Source: G965213525 sp965213525
GTDB taxonomy: Bacteria > Actinomycetota > Acidimicrobiia > Acidimicrobiales > Poriferisodalaceae
Assembly (NCBI GenBank): GCA_965213525.1
Contig: OZ243889.1
Coordinates: 2,976,001 to 3,040,000, forward strand
Direction: 5' to 3'
DNA length: 64,000 nucleotides
Shown here one piece after another: positions 19,850 to 27,894 of this stretch. The translations under genes and the position numbers were made by a program. Position 1 is the first letter of the stretch; every line of letters begins with the position of its first letter. The notes under the pieces were generated by a model. That model did no database searches. It worked only from the letters and a program-made list of their open reading frames with translations, and was not told the DNA's origin.

Positions 19850-20638
19850 TCAGACCACCTCGCCGGTCTCGGCCGGGGCGGTGGTGTCGGCGGTGTTGGT
19901 GTCGGCCGGGGCGGCGGGGAGGAGCGGGACGAGCCGGGCCAGGACCTCAGCGAGGCGTTCGGTGGCTTCGGTGAGGTTGGCGACGAACTGCTCGGCGGTC
20001 GATGACGGGTCATCGACGAGGTCGGTGACCGCCTTGACCGCCATCACCGGCACCCCGTGCAGGCTGGCGACGTAGGCGACCGCTGCGGCCTCCATGTCCT
20101 TGAGATCGGCGCCGAGGGCCGCCATCGCCGCAGCGTCGACCTCGGGGGCATCGAGGCTGTCAGAGGTCGTGACGGTGCCGCAGCGCAGCCCCAGCGCCTC
20201 GGCGAGCTCTGCGGTGTCGATGCCGGGCCACCGGCCGATGCCGTAGCGATCGAAACCGGGCAGGGCGATGCGCCGGTCGTGGAAGACGAAGGCACAGCCT
20301 GAGAACACCACGTCACCGATCGCCGCCCCTCGGCCCGCCCAGGCCCCGGCGGTGCCGGCGCTGACGATCAGCGACGGCGAGAAGCGCCGGATCGTGGCGT
20401 GGGTCGACAGGGCCGCCGGCACCGTGCCCACGCTGTCCACCCCGTGGGTCGGGTCGACGCCGTTGACCGCCATCACGACCCGCCGACCGGCCACCTCGCC
20501 CATCGCCCACCGGGTGGGCAGGCCGGGTTCGAAGGCGTCGACGGCGACGAGGCCGAGGCGCTCGATGACGGGCTCCGCCTCGGCCCCCATGGCCATCACG
20601 ATCGCCACGTCACCGGCGCGATCCGGCCCGCCGCTCAT
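19850..20638 (-). CDS. Methylthioadenosine/SAH nucleosidase-like phosphorylase-family protein
   Basis: 262 aa of the PNP/UDP phosphorylase fold. The opening VAIVMAMGAEAEPV, the central SAGTAGAW and DMEAAAVAYVA, whose glutamate binds the ribose in MTA/SAH nucleosidases, are visible. It probably hydrolyses 5'-methylthioadenosine or S-adenosylhomocysteine. The last 25 residues are a low-complexity Ala/Thr/Asp tail. It is the last gene of a three-gene leftward operon, 37 bases behind the gene at 20676-21830. Confidence 0.85.
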   Translation of the reverse strand: MSGGPDRAGDVAIVMAMGAEAEPVIERLGLVAVDAFEPGLPTRWAMGEVAGRRVVMAVNGVDPTHGVDSVGTVPAALSTHATIRRFSPSLIVSAGTAGAWAGRGAAIGDVVFSGCAFVFHDRRIALPGFDRYGIGRWPGIDTAELAEALGLRCGTVTTSDSLDAPEVDAAAMAALGADLKDMEAAAVAYVASLHGVPVMAVKAVTDLVDDPSSTAEQFVANLTEATERLAEVLARLVPLLPAAPADTNTADTTAPAETGEVV

Positions 20639-20675
20639 CGCTGGCGGACGACGAGCCGTCGTGCCGGTCGGTCGT

Positions 20676-21830
20676 TCATCGTGCGGTGGCCACGACGGGA
20701 CGCAGCGTGCGAGCGGTGGCGACGTCGCAACCACCGCCGCCCTCTCGCACGGCCCGGGCCTGCCACGTCGGACTGGCCGTGACCAGCATGCACAGCCCGT
20801 CGACCACCACCGCCACGTCGACCCCGTCGTCGACGGCGACGTCCACGTCGGGTCGCACACCGGTGCCGTACACGTCGTCGAGCACGTCTCGCACCGCCGC
20901 CTCCACCTCCGCGGTGTCGGTGCCGGCCTCGCGATCGCGCTCGGTACCATCGCTGCCCGCCTCGATGTCGCGCTCGGCGCGGTCGGCAGGATCAGCGCCC
21001 TCAGCGGCGTCGGGGTCGGTTGCGGGGACCAGCGCCGTGATGATGGCGTCGGCGGCGGAGCGGGCGGTGGCCAGCTGGTCGGCATCGGCGGCGCTCGCCC
21101 CCACGCCGACGCCGCGCACGGCGACGACGAGCCCGAGGGCGAGGTAGCAGACGGCCAGGGTGGCGGCGGCGGCCAACCGGACCCTGCCCCGCGCCGTCAA
21201 CCTGCGGCTCGGCGCGGCGTGGGGCGAGTCGCGGTCGACGGTGACCTCGGTGCCGAGCGTCGCGGCGAGACCGGCGACGGTCCACAGCTCGGCGGCGCGG
21301 ACGGCGCAGCGATCACACAGCGGCAACAGGCCATCCCAGTCGGCGCGCTGACGACCGGGACGCACCCGCCCCACCACCGACGTCGGCCGGGGGTTGCGAG
21401 TCGGGCACAGGGCACACATCCGGTGGAGCCGCACCCCGAGGACGGTCTGCTGCTCGCCTCTCAGGCCCCGTTCGTGACGCACCACCCGGCCGGCGAGCTC
21501 GACGTCGAGCTCGACCTCTTCGGGGTGCCAGGGGCCGAGACGCGCTCGCAGCTCGTCGGTATCGGCCAGTGCGTAGAACCCGCAGGTGCACCCCGGTTCG
21601 GGGGCCCGGTGGACGTGGCCCTCGCCGCAGCGCGCCCGGCTCGAGGCACGCACGAAGGTGCCCCGCACCGCAGGCCGCAGGGCGGGGGAGCTGTCCACGA
21701 GCCCGAGGCGGCACCGCTTGGTGGCGAGAAGAGGTTCACCGGCCCGCGCTGAGCCGGTGTCCTGGTCGGACCCGACTGCCGCGGCACCCGGCAGGTCCGA
21801 GCGCTGGCCGTCGGGGCCGTCGTAGTCCAC
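20676..21830 (-). CDS. Cys-rich N-terminal domain plus one membrane segment, unknown
   Basis: 384 aa, GTG start with GGAGG 8 bases upstream. Residues about 40-200 contain a probable metal-binding module: CRLGLV, CGEGHVHRAPEPGCTCGFYAL, a beta-rich part with GRVVRHERGLRGE, then C-ALCP and PLCDRC. The GCTCGFYA core recurs in uncharacterised actinobacterial proteins. One hydrophobic segment (about residues 220-242) anchors the protein; the rest is an acidic, Asp/Glu-rich stretch and a small C-terminal domain with two cysteines. No function can be assigned. It lies between a small protein gene and the nucleosidase gene in one operon. Confidence 0.6.
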   Translation of the reverse strand: MDYDGPDGQRSDLPGAAAVGSDQDTGSARAGEPLLATKRCRLGLVDSSPALRPAVRGTFVRASSRARCGEGHVHRAPEPGCTCGFYALADTDELRARLGPWHPEEVELDVELAGRVVRHERGLRGEQQTVLGVRLHRMCALCPTRNPRPTSVVGRVRPGRQRADWDGLLPLCDRCAVRAAELWTVAGLAATLGTEVTVDRDSPHAAPSRRLTARGRVRLAAAATLAVCYLALGLVVAVRGVGVGASAADADQLATARSAADAIITALVPATDPDAAEGADPADRAERDIEAGSDGTERDREAGTDTAEVEAAVRDVLDDVYGTGVRPDVDVAVDDGVDVAVVVDGLCMLVTASPTWQARAVREGGGGCDVATARTLRPVVATAR

Positions 21831-21848
21831 GGCCGGGGCCTCCGGTCC

Positions 21849-22022
21849 CTAGGACGATGCCGTCTCGTCAGCGGCGAGCCCGTCACGACGGGCCACGATC
21901 TCGACCTCATCGCCGACCGGGCCGTCGTCGATGACCGGACGGGGCCGGTCGCCCAGGTCGGTGGGGATCTCGACCTCGCGACCCGCCACCTCGATCACAT
22001 CGACCACCTTGCCGAGCTGCAT
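21849..22022 (-). CDS. Small hypothetical protein, 57 aa
   Basis: ATG 22022 has a strong ribosome site (GAGGAGG, complement of 22029-22035, six bases before it), which supports a real gene. The sequence is acidic with beta-strand patterns (VVDVIEVAGREVEIPTD) and no cysteine; not recognised. First gene of the operon with the unknown membrane protein and the nucleosidase, 18 bases before the former. Confidence 0.55.
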   Translation of the reverse strand: MQLGKVVDVIEVAGREVEIPTDLGDRPRPVIDDGPVGDEVEIVARRDGLAADETASS

Positions 22023-22115
22023 GCGCCGTCCTCCTCGCCGTGGTGGCTCCAGCTTCGCGCCGTTGGGGACAGCGGGCACACGCGACCCCGTCGATGGCCG
22101 GCCGGCTGCGTCTGC

Positions 22116-23744
22116 TCAGCGCAGGGCGCGGTAGCGAGCGATGGCGGCCTGGGTCGACGGGTCGTGGGACCCCGTCGTCGGCTGGTGCTCGGTGAGCTCG
22201 CCCAGGATGCGGGTGGCGGCGGTCTTGCCGAGCTCGACGCCCCACTGGTCGAAGGAGTTGACGTTCCAGATCGTGCCCTGGGTGAACACGACGTGCTCGT
22301 AGAGGGCGATGAGCTGGCCGAGCACCGACGGGGTGAGAGCCGGCCCCATCATGAGCGTGGTCGGTCGGTCACCGGGGAACGTGCGATGGGGCACCTGGGC
22401 GTCGGGGACCCCGGCGGCGGCCACCTCGCCGGCGCTGCGCCCGAAGGCCAGCGCTTCGGCCTGGGCGAGGCAGTTGGCGACCAGCTGGTCGTGGTGGTCG
22501 GCCAGGCCGTGGGTCGGGCGGGCCATCACGATGAGATCGGCCGGCACGATCGTCTCGGACTGGTGCAACAGCTGGTAGAACGCGTGCTGGCCGTTGGTGC
22601 CGGGCTCGCCCCACACGATGGGCCCTGTCGGCACCTCCACGACCCGTCCTGCGAGGTCGACCCGCTTGCCGTTGGACTCCATGTCGAGCTGCTGGAGGTA
22701 CGCGGGGAAGCGGGCGAGGGCCTCGGAGTACGGCAGCACGGCCTTGGTCGACAGCCCGAGCAGGTCGCGGTTCCACACCCCGACCAGGCCCACCAGCAAC
22801 GGGGCGTTCGCTTCGGGTGGGGCCTCGGCCATGTGCTGGTCGACCGTGCGCATGCCGGCCAGCATCTCGCCGAAGGCGTCGGGGCCGATCGCCAGCATCA
22901 GCGACAGGCCCACCGCCGAGGGCAGCGAGTAGCGGCCGCCCACCCAGTCCCAGAAGCCGAACATGTTGGCGGTGTCGATGCCGAAGGCCGCCACCTCCTC
23001 GGCGTTGGTGGAGGCGGCCACGACGTGAGAAGCGATGGCCTCCTCGCCCAACGCCTCGACCAGCCAGGCCCGGACGGTGCGGGCGTTTGTCATGGTCTCC
23101 TGTGTCGTGAAGGTCTTGGAGCAGACGATGACCAGCGTCTCGGCCGGATCGAGCCCGGTGAGGGCCTCGCTCACGTCGGTGCCGTCGACGTTGGAGACGA
23201 AGCGCACCTCCAGACCGGTGTCAGCGACGTGGCGCAGCGCCCGGGTGGCCATGGCCGGGCCGAGGTCGGATCCGCCGATGCCCACGTTGACGACGCTGGC
23301 GATGCGCCGACCGGTCGCCCCGGTCCACTCACCGGAGCGAACCCGCCGGCAGAGGTCGGCCATGCGGTCGAGCACCTCGTGCACCTCGGCGACGACGTCG
23401 GTGCCGTCGACCACCAGCTCGTCGGTGCGGGCCCGCCGCAGGGCGGTGTGCAGCACGGCGCGGTCCTCGGTGGTGTTGAGGTGCTCGCCTGCACACATGG
23501 CGTCGAAGCGCCCGGCGACGTCGACCTCGGCGGCCAGGGCCAACAGCAGATCGACGGACTCGGCGGTGACCAGCTGCTTGGACAGATCGACGACGAGATC
23601 ACCCACCTCGATCGTCAGGCGCTCGACGCGGCCCGGATCGACGTCGAAGAGGCGGCGCAGCGACGGGCGCCCGAGCTCGTCTGCGTGGCGCACCAGGGCC
23701 TGCCACGAGCGGGTCTCGTCGATGGGGGGCCGGGTCGAGCTCAT
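22116..23744 (-). CDS. pgi: Glucose-6-phosphate isomerase
   Basis: 542 aa, interconverts glucose-6-phosphate and fructose-6-phosphate in the cytoplasm. Diagnostic segments include NVGIGGSDLGP, SKTFTTQETMTNA, FGFWDWVGGRYSLPSAVG, QLDMESNGK, GEPGTNGQHAFYQLLHQ and FDQWGVELGK, which carry the family signature and active-site residues. The ATG at 23744 starts at the usual position for this class. No Shine-Dalgarno sequence is visible and a -10-like TAACGT ends 7 bases before the ATG, suggesting a leaderless transcript. Confidence 0.97.
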   Translation of the reverse strand: MSSTRPPIDETRSWQALVRHADELGRPSLRRLFDVDPGRVERLTIEVGDLVVDLSKQLVTAESVDLLLALAAEVDVAGRFDAMCAGEHLNTTEDRAVLHTALRRARTDELVVDGTDVVAEVHEVLDRMADLCRRVRSGEWTGATGRRIASVVNVGIGGSDLGPAMATRALRHVADTGLEVRFVSNVDGTDVSEALTGLDPAETLVIVCSKTFTTQETMTNARTVRAWLVEALGEEAIASHVVAASTNAEEVAAFGIDTANMFGFWDWVGGRYSLPSAVGLSLMLAIGPDAFGEMLAGMRTVDQHMAEAPPEANAPLLVGLVGVWNRDLLGLSTKAVLPYSEALARFPAYLQQLDMESNGKRVDLAGRVVEVPTGPIVWGEPGTNGQHAFYQLLHQSETIVPADLIVMARPTHGLADHHDQLVANCLAQAEALAFGRSAGEVAAAGVPDAQVPHRTFPGDRPTTLMMGPALTPSVLGQLIALYEHVVFTQGTIWNVNSFDQWGVELGKTAATRILGELTEHQPTTGSHDPSTQAAIARYRALR

Positions 23745-23751
23745 GGCGCTG

Positions 23752-23757
23752 ACGTTA
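23752..23757 (-). promoter_or_regulatory. Candidate -10 element of pgi
   Basis: TAACGT on the minus strand, 7 bases before the pgi ATG. With no ribosome site in between, this spacing fits transcription starting at or next to the start codon. No clear -35 box is seen. Confidence 0.3.
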
Positions 23758-23832
23758 GGGGCCGGGTGTGTCACGGCCACCGGTCGCCGAGCCGGTGGGC
23801 GTCGGCGCGCACCCACCTGAGATGCTGTGGTC

Positions 23833-24351
23833 ATGACCGTCGTCAAGATCAACGCCTTGTCCGTCCCGGCCGCCGCCGGCGACACCCTCGTCGAGCGGTT
23901 CTCGGCCCGTCTCGGCGAGCTGGCGGGCGTCGAGGGGTTCGAGGGCTTCGAGCTGCTGCGCCCCACCGGAGACGCCGAGACGAGGTGGTTCGTCTACACC
24001 CGTTGGGCCGACGAGGCGGCCTACACGGCGTGGAGGGAGGGCGATGCGTTCGCGGCCGGTCATGCCGGTGGTGGCGGCGCCGGCGGCGGGCACCCCGGCA
24101 GCGCCGGCCAGGGCCCGCCCGCCGGCCAGGGCGAACCCGGGGGCCAGGGCCCGTCCTCAGGCCAGGCCGAGCAGGGTCCCGGCGAGCAGGGCGGGCCGGG
24201 CGGTCATGGCGGCCAGGGCGGCCAGGGCGGTCCAGGAGGTCATGGCGGCCAGGGCGGCTCAGGAGGTCACGGCGGCCAGGGCCCGGTGTCGTCGGGGTCC
24301 GAGCTGCTTGAGTTCGAGGTCACCGTGGCCGCAGGCCCCAGCGGAGGATGA
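23833..24351 (+). CDS. mhuD: MhuD-type heme-degrading monooxygenase with a glycine-rich insertion
   Basis: 172 aa. Residues 1-77 follow mycobacterial MhuD closely: VVKINALSVPA, FELLRP, F-V-TRW and A-Y-AWREG. N7, W67 and H77 match the MhuD residues Asn7, Trp66 and heme-ligand His75. The last strand, SELLEFEVTVAAG (155-168), also matches. Between them lies an insertion of about 75 residues (78-152) made of Gly, Gln, Pro and His repeats such as GGHGGQGG, absent from normal MhuD. Predicted role: oxidative opening of heme to release iron. The MFS gene overlaps by 4 bases. It is divergent from pgi. Confidence 0.88.
   Translation: MTVVKINALSVPAAAGDTLVERFSARLGELAGVEGFEGFELLRPTGDAETRWFVYTRWADEAAYTAWREGDAFAAGHAGGGGAGGGHPGSAGQGPPAGQGEPGGQGPSSGQAEQGPGEQGGPGGHGGQGGQGGPGGHGGQGGSGGHGGQGPVSSGSELLEFEVTVAAGPSGG
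24199..24285 (+). repeat. mhuD: Glycine-rich tandem codon repeats inside mhuD
   Basis: Imperfect repeats of the type GGNCATGGCGGCCAGGGC encode GGHGGQGG/GGPGGHGGQGG units. This kind of array can change length by slippage in 3-base multiples without breaking the frame. Confidence 0.6.
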
Positions 24352-25982
24352 CGTCCCGGCCCGCCAGCGCACGGGCCATCATCGCCGTCGCCCTGGGGGG
24401 CATGTTCGCGACCACCTTCCCGGTCACGATCCTCACCGTCGCGCTCCCCGACATGGCTGTCGAGCTCGGCTCGACCGAGGCGCGACTGTCGCTGGTGGTG
24501 TCGCTGCCGCTGATGCTGTCGGCGGTGGCGCTGCCGGTGCTCGGCAAGCTCGGCGACCTGCGGGGCCACCGACGGACCTACCTCGCCGGGTTCGTCGTGG
24601 CGCTGTTGGCCACCATCGCCACCGCGACGGCGTGGAACGACTGGTCCCTCATCGCCTTTCGCACCGTGGCCATCGTCGCCGGTTCGGCCACCCAGCCGAG
24701 CTCGATGGCGCTGATGCTGGGGGTCACCGAGCCGTCCGAGCGCAGCCGGGTGCTGGGGTGGTGGGGCGCGACGGTGGCCGGGGCGCCTGCGATCGGTCTG
24801 GCCATCGGCGGCCCGCTCATCGACCTGTTCGGGTGGCGCATCGTCTTTGGCCTCCAAGCCGTGCTGCAGGTGGCGGTCCTGTTGCTCGCCGTGCGCTTCT
24901 TGCCCGAGACCCCACCGCGCCCGCAGCGCTTCGATGTCGCCGGGGCGATCACCCTTGGGCTCGCCGCCGGTGGCGTCCTGCTCGTGGTCACCGAGGGCAG
25001 GGCGTGGGGGTGGACCCACCCGGTCGTGCCGGTCACCGCGGTGGTCTCGGTGGTGGCTGCCCGGGCCTTCTGGCGGGCCGAGCAGCGAGCCGACTCGCCG
25101 CTGCTACCCCCGCACCTGGCCGCCAACCGTGAGTTCGTGCTGCCGTTGGCCGCCACCGCGCTGATCGGTGGCGCCTACATGGGCGGGTTCTTCCTGGCGC
25201 CACTGCTGCTCGACAGCGTCTTCGCCCTGTCGGCGACCCTGACCTCGCTGGTCCTGTTGACCAGGCCGGTGGTCTTCGCTGCCAGCTCACCCGTCGGGGG
25301 CGCCCGTGCCGTGCGCCACGGCAACCGCACGGTGGCCGTCGTCGGCACCGGGCTGATCGCTGTGTCGCTCGCGGCGCTGGCCGCGGGGTCGCTGACGGCG
25401 TGGCTGCCGGTGGTGCTCGTCGGCCTGGTGTGCCAGGGGGCCGGGCAGGGCGTGGCCCGTCCCCCGATCGTCACCGCCATGGCCGCCACCGTGCCCGACG
25501 AGGACCTGGGACTGGTGGCCGCGGCCGAGCGCATGGTGTTCCAGGTCGGGTCCTCGCTGGGGGTGGCGGTGATGGTGACGGTGTACGGCGGCCAGGGCGA
25601 CGCCGACCGGCTTGCGGCGGCCTACGTCGTGGGGGCGGTCATGGCCCTGGGGGCGGTGGTGGCGGTGCGCTTCCTCGCCCCGGTCGACGCCCAGCCGGAC
25701 ACCCCCGCCGGGGAGGACCGGTCCGCCCGCCCCGTCACCGCCGGCAAGGCCAAGGCGGACCGAGAGGCCGGCCCCGTCACCGGTGCCGAAGCGGACCAGA
25801 GCGCCGAGCCCGATCCGCCAGCCCAGGCAGGACGCGACGACGGCGTCGACCGCTCGGCCGAGGCCGGGGATGACGCCGCACCGATCCCGGGCGCGCACCG
25901 TGGTCCACAGCCGGAGGCCTCGGCGCCGCCTCGATCGGCGACGTCTCCCGCCGAGACCCGCCGAGCCGCCCGCGAGCGCTGA
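24348..25982 (+). CDS. MFS transporter
   Basis: 544 aa. About 14 hydrophobic segments up to residue 445, with the family loop motif GKLGDLRGHRR between segments 2 and 3 and P-x-G-PLIDLFGWR at the fifth, place it near the DHA2 drug/proton antiporters. The last 100 residues are a charged, Ala/Pro/Asp-rich cytoplasmic tail without recognisable domain. Its ATG overlaps the stop of the MhuD-type gene (ATGA), so translation is coupled; export or import of a heme-related compound is possible but unproven. Confidence 0.85.
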   Translation: MTSRPASARAIIAVALGGMFATTFPVTILTVALPDMAVELGSTEARLSLVVSLPLMLSAVALPVLGKLGDLRGHRRTYLAGFVVALLATIATATAWNDWSLIAFRTVAIVAGSATQPSSMALMLGVTEPSERSRVLGWWGATVAGAPAIGLAIGGPLIDLFGWRIVFGLQAVLQVAVLLLAVRFLPETPPRPQRFDVAGAITLGLAAGGVLLVVTEGRAWGWTHPVVPVTAVVSVVAARAFWRAEQRADSPLLPPHLAANREFVLPLAATALIGGAYMGGFFLAPLLLDSVFALSATLTSLVLLTRPVVFAASSPVGGARAVRHGNRTVAVVGTGLIAVSLAALAAGSLTAWLPVVLVGLVCQGAGQGVARPPIVTAMAATVPDEDLGLVAAAERMVFQVGSSLGVAVMVTVYGGQGDADRLAAAYVVGAVMALGAVVAVRFLAPVDAQPDTPAGEDRSARPVTAGKAKADREAGPVTGAEADQSAEPDPPAQAGRDDGVDRSAEAGDDAAPIPGAHRGPQPEASAPPRSATSPAETRRAARER

Positions 25983-25997
25983 GCCGCCCGGACGTAG

Positions 25998-26035
25998 CCG
26001 CCGCATCGGCGGAGGCCGGCGCGCACCGCGGCCTC
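25998..26035. terminator. Two hairpins between MFS gene and vapC
   Basis: CCGCCG-CAT-CGGCGG (25998-26012) partly overlaps GAGGCCG (26012-26018) pairing with CGGCCTC (26029-26035). They lie between convergent stops and probably end transcription from both sides. Confidence 0.45.
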
Positions 26036-26045
26036 GCCGGACCCA

Positions 26046-26432
26046 TCATCGGGGACGCACCGACAGGCTCATGTCCGACGCTGCAGCGGCGAGCCGGCCA
26101 TCGAAGGTCACCACCGTGTCCGCCCCCGTCCGGATCGCCGTGTCCAAGACGATGGCGTCAGGGAGCCGCAAGCGGGTCGCCGCCCGCAGCCGGGCCCACC
26201 GTTCGGGCGCTTCGGCGTCGACCTCGGCCACCTGGAACGCACGTCGCAGCGTCCTCGCCGCCTCGTCGAGCACTCCCAGCTGCGCCGGGGCGACGAGGCA
26301 CTCGGCCAGGGTGACCGGGTGCAGCACGAGGGTCGCCAAGTCGGTGTCCTCGGCGACGGCCACGGCGACCGGGTGGCGCGCATCAGCGGGATCACGCAGC
26401 GCGATCACGAAGCTGGCGTCGACGGCGATCAC
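26046..26432 (-). CDS. vapC: VapC-type PIN-domain toxin
   Basis: 128 aa PIN-domain ribonuclease. The four acidic active-site positions are visible: D5 (MIAVDASF), E44 (TLAE), D92 and D97 (LPDAIVLDTA), with a further D111 in VTFDG. Length is normal. Its ATG overlaps the stop of vapB (ATGA), the usual arrangement for a toxin made only together with its antitoxin. The RNA target is unknown. Confidence 0.92.
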   Translation of the reverse strand: MIAVDASFVIALRDPADARHPVAVAVAEDTDLATLVLHPVTLAECLVAPAQLGVLDEAARTLRRAFQVAEVDAEAPERWARLRAATRLRLPDAIVLDTAIRTGADTVVTFDGRLAAAASDMSLSVRPR

Positions 26433-26668
26433 TCCGGCCAGTCGTCATCTCGGTCATAGAGCGACGCCGACCCGGGTAGGGACCCGATCAGCGCCTGACG
26501 GGCCGCCCTGCGGGCCTCGACGGACCGGGCGCCCTGTGACCAGTCGAGCAGCACCCGACTGATGAGCTGGGGTCGCGACTCATCAGGCCACTCCCGCGCC
26601 GCCTCGTCGAGCACCCGGGCGATGTCGCCGGTCTCGGTCACGGCGTGTCGGGGGAGCTTCGTCGGCAC
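26429..26668 (-). CDS. vapB: VapB-type antitoxin
   Basis: 79 aa, small and acidic at the C terminus, directly before vapC with a 4-base overlap. The N-terminal part (residues about 8-50) could form a ribbon-helix-helix or short helical DNA-binding unit, while the DRDDDWPE tail would fit a toxin groove. Start is GTG 26668; there is no ribosome site, and a -10 element ends 6 bases before it, so the message may be leaderless. Assignment rests on the neighbour and size. Confidence 0.8.
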   Translation of the reverse strand: MPTKLPRHAVTETGDIARVLDEAAREWPDESRPQLISRVLLDWSQGARSVEARRAARQALIGSLPGSASLYDRDDDWPE

Positions 26669-26675
26669 ACCTAAA

Positions 26676-26696
26676 GTGTAACACCCGGTGTGACAC
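26676..26696. promoter_or_regulatory. Palindromic operator and -10 of vapBC
   Basis: GTGTAACAC-CCG-GTGTGACAC, arms matching at 8 of 9 bases. On the minus strand the proximal arm contains the -10-like TACACT (26680-26675), followed by 6 bases and the vapB GTG. The palindrome fills the promoter spacer, the expected place for autorepression by VapB/VapBC. Confidence 0.5.
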
Positions 26697-26936
26697 GGAG
26701 TACGGAACGCTGCCGGGGCCTGACGACCGCACCAAGGCCATCGGCGGCCCGCTCATCGACCCGTCGCGTCGGGGTGGCGAGGGCCTCGGGCCAGGGTTGC
26801 CGCACGGAGTATCTGGGCAACCACTTCCGTATCCCGACGACGTCTCGACGAGCGCAGCGTCGAGCGTCTCACCGATACGGACGCCCGTCTCTAGCCGGGT
26901 CTCGAGAAGCGTGCTGAGCGGCCGGCGCTCACGTGA
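26697..26936. other. Non-coding gap with nested inverted repeats
   Basis: No convincing gene. TCCGTATC (26826-26833) pairs with GATACGGA (26874-26881), and inside it CTCGACG (26844-26850) pairs with CGTCGAG (26858-26864) around a 7-base loop. A 9-base direct repeat CACGGAGTA occurs at 26694 and 26803. The structure could be a terminator for the upstream leftward genes or a remnant of a mobile element end; no transposase is nearby. Confidence 0.4.
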
Positions 26937-27398
26937 CTAGGGCGTCGACTCGCCGGACCGTCGTACCTTGACACGCCGCGCCCGCACCAGACGCCCTGTC
27001 GACACTAACACGAGGCCCGGAACGAGCAGCGTACCCGCAAGCGCGATCGCGCCGGCGCCGATGTTCGCACCCGCCGTCGGCTGTGTGAACATCCAATAGG
27101 TCGTCACGGCGTAGAGGCTGGCCGCGTTCAGCGGCCACATCTCGCTCCAGCCCGACGGGGTGTCGGACTGTCCGACCTTGTGGCGGAGAACTACTGCTGC
27201 CCCGAGCAAGAAGGCGACCCACGGCCCGATAGCTACCGGCCCGTGGGGTTCGAAGAGCCACTCTCGAACGATCACGTTGGGGTAAGTCCCATCGTCGTCG
27301 TCCCCAATTCTGGCCGGCGGGTGGAGGGCGGTCCACACCACGACCGGGAGACAGACAGTTGCGAGGCCCCAGGCAAGGCAGAGACGGCGCTTGGTCAC
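26937..27398 (-). CDS. Small membrane protein, unknown
   Basis: 153 aa with four hydrophobic segments (about residues 7-25, 52-70, 88-105, 113-135) and a basic C terminus. Start is GTG 27398, 16 bases behind the stop of the preceding gene, with no clear ribosome site. Not recognised. It belongs to the lower-GC block and is probably co-transcribed with the next two upstream genes. Confidence 0.5.
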   Translation of the reverse strand: MTKRRLCLAWGLATVCLPVVVWTALHPPARIGDDDDGTYPNVIVREWLFEPHGPVAIGPWVAFLLGAAVVLRHKVGQSDTPSGWSEMWPLNAASLYAVTTYWMFTQPTAGANIGAGAIALAGTLLVPGLVLVSTGRLVRARRVKVRRSGESTP

Positions 27399-27414
27399 TG
27401 CAGGCGCAACGAGC

Positions 27415-27894
27415 TCACAACAACGCGGTGCAACCGTCCTCCCCGGTGCGCGTCTCGAAGAAGGCTGCGATTTCCTCGGCTGCGTCTTCGTCCAATCCGG
27501 TGGTGAGAAGCGGAGGCGCCTCAGTGATGGACACGACGACGTCGCCGCTCTTTGACCTGCGTTCTACGGCATCGAAGAAGCGGTCTGCTGCATCGAGCAC
27601 CTGAGAAGGCAGGCTTCCCGAAGCTATCGTCTGCCGAAGCGAAGGCTCAGCGGCCTCACGATAGACTTCGGTGAGGTCAACGTCGAACATTGACCGTAGG
27701 CGGGCAGGCGACATCCCCGTCTCGCTGCTCATCTCGCCCACCGCGCTTGCGACGTCAATGCGGAGCATTGCAAGCCCGGTTGACCGGACCACCTCGTAGT
27801 GGGCCCAGCACAAGGCTCCCAGTGCACGCGACCGGTCGTTCGGGTTCTCCGCCCAGTCGACCAACAGCTCGGTGACGGTAGGCCCAGCCCTCAA
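27415..27894 (-). CDS. Hypothetical cytoplasmic protein
   Basis: 159 aa, mainly helical and acidic, no membrane segment, no recognised domain. The start is a TTG (27894) preceded by AGGAGGG (complement of 27899-27905) at 4 bases, a strong site that decides this start. The TTG overlaps the stop of a possible 44-codon frame upstream (TTGA). Codon use and GC are lower than in the flanking core genes. Confidence 0.5.
   Translation of the reverse strand: MRAGPTVTELLVDWAENPNDRSRALGALCWAHYEVVRSTGLAMLRIDVASAVGEMSSETGMSPARLRSMFDVDLTEVYREAAEPSLRQTIASGSLPSQVLDAADRFFDAVERRSKSGDVVVSITEAPPLLTTGLDEDAAEEIAAFFETRTGEDGCTALL

Noticed and set aside
22164..24311. 715-codon plus-strand frame opposite pgi
   Set aside because: Antisense artefact; it crosses the pgi start and runs into the mhuD repeats in a wrong frame.
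26690..26917. 75-codon plus-strand frame in the gap after vapB
   Set aside because: Arg/Ser/Thr-rich, no ribosome site, spans the inverted repeats; no sign of selection for protein.
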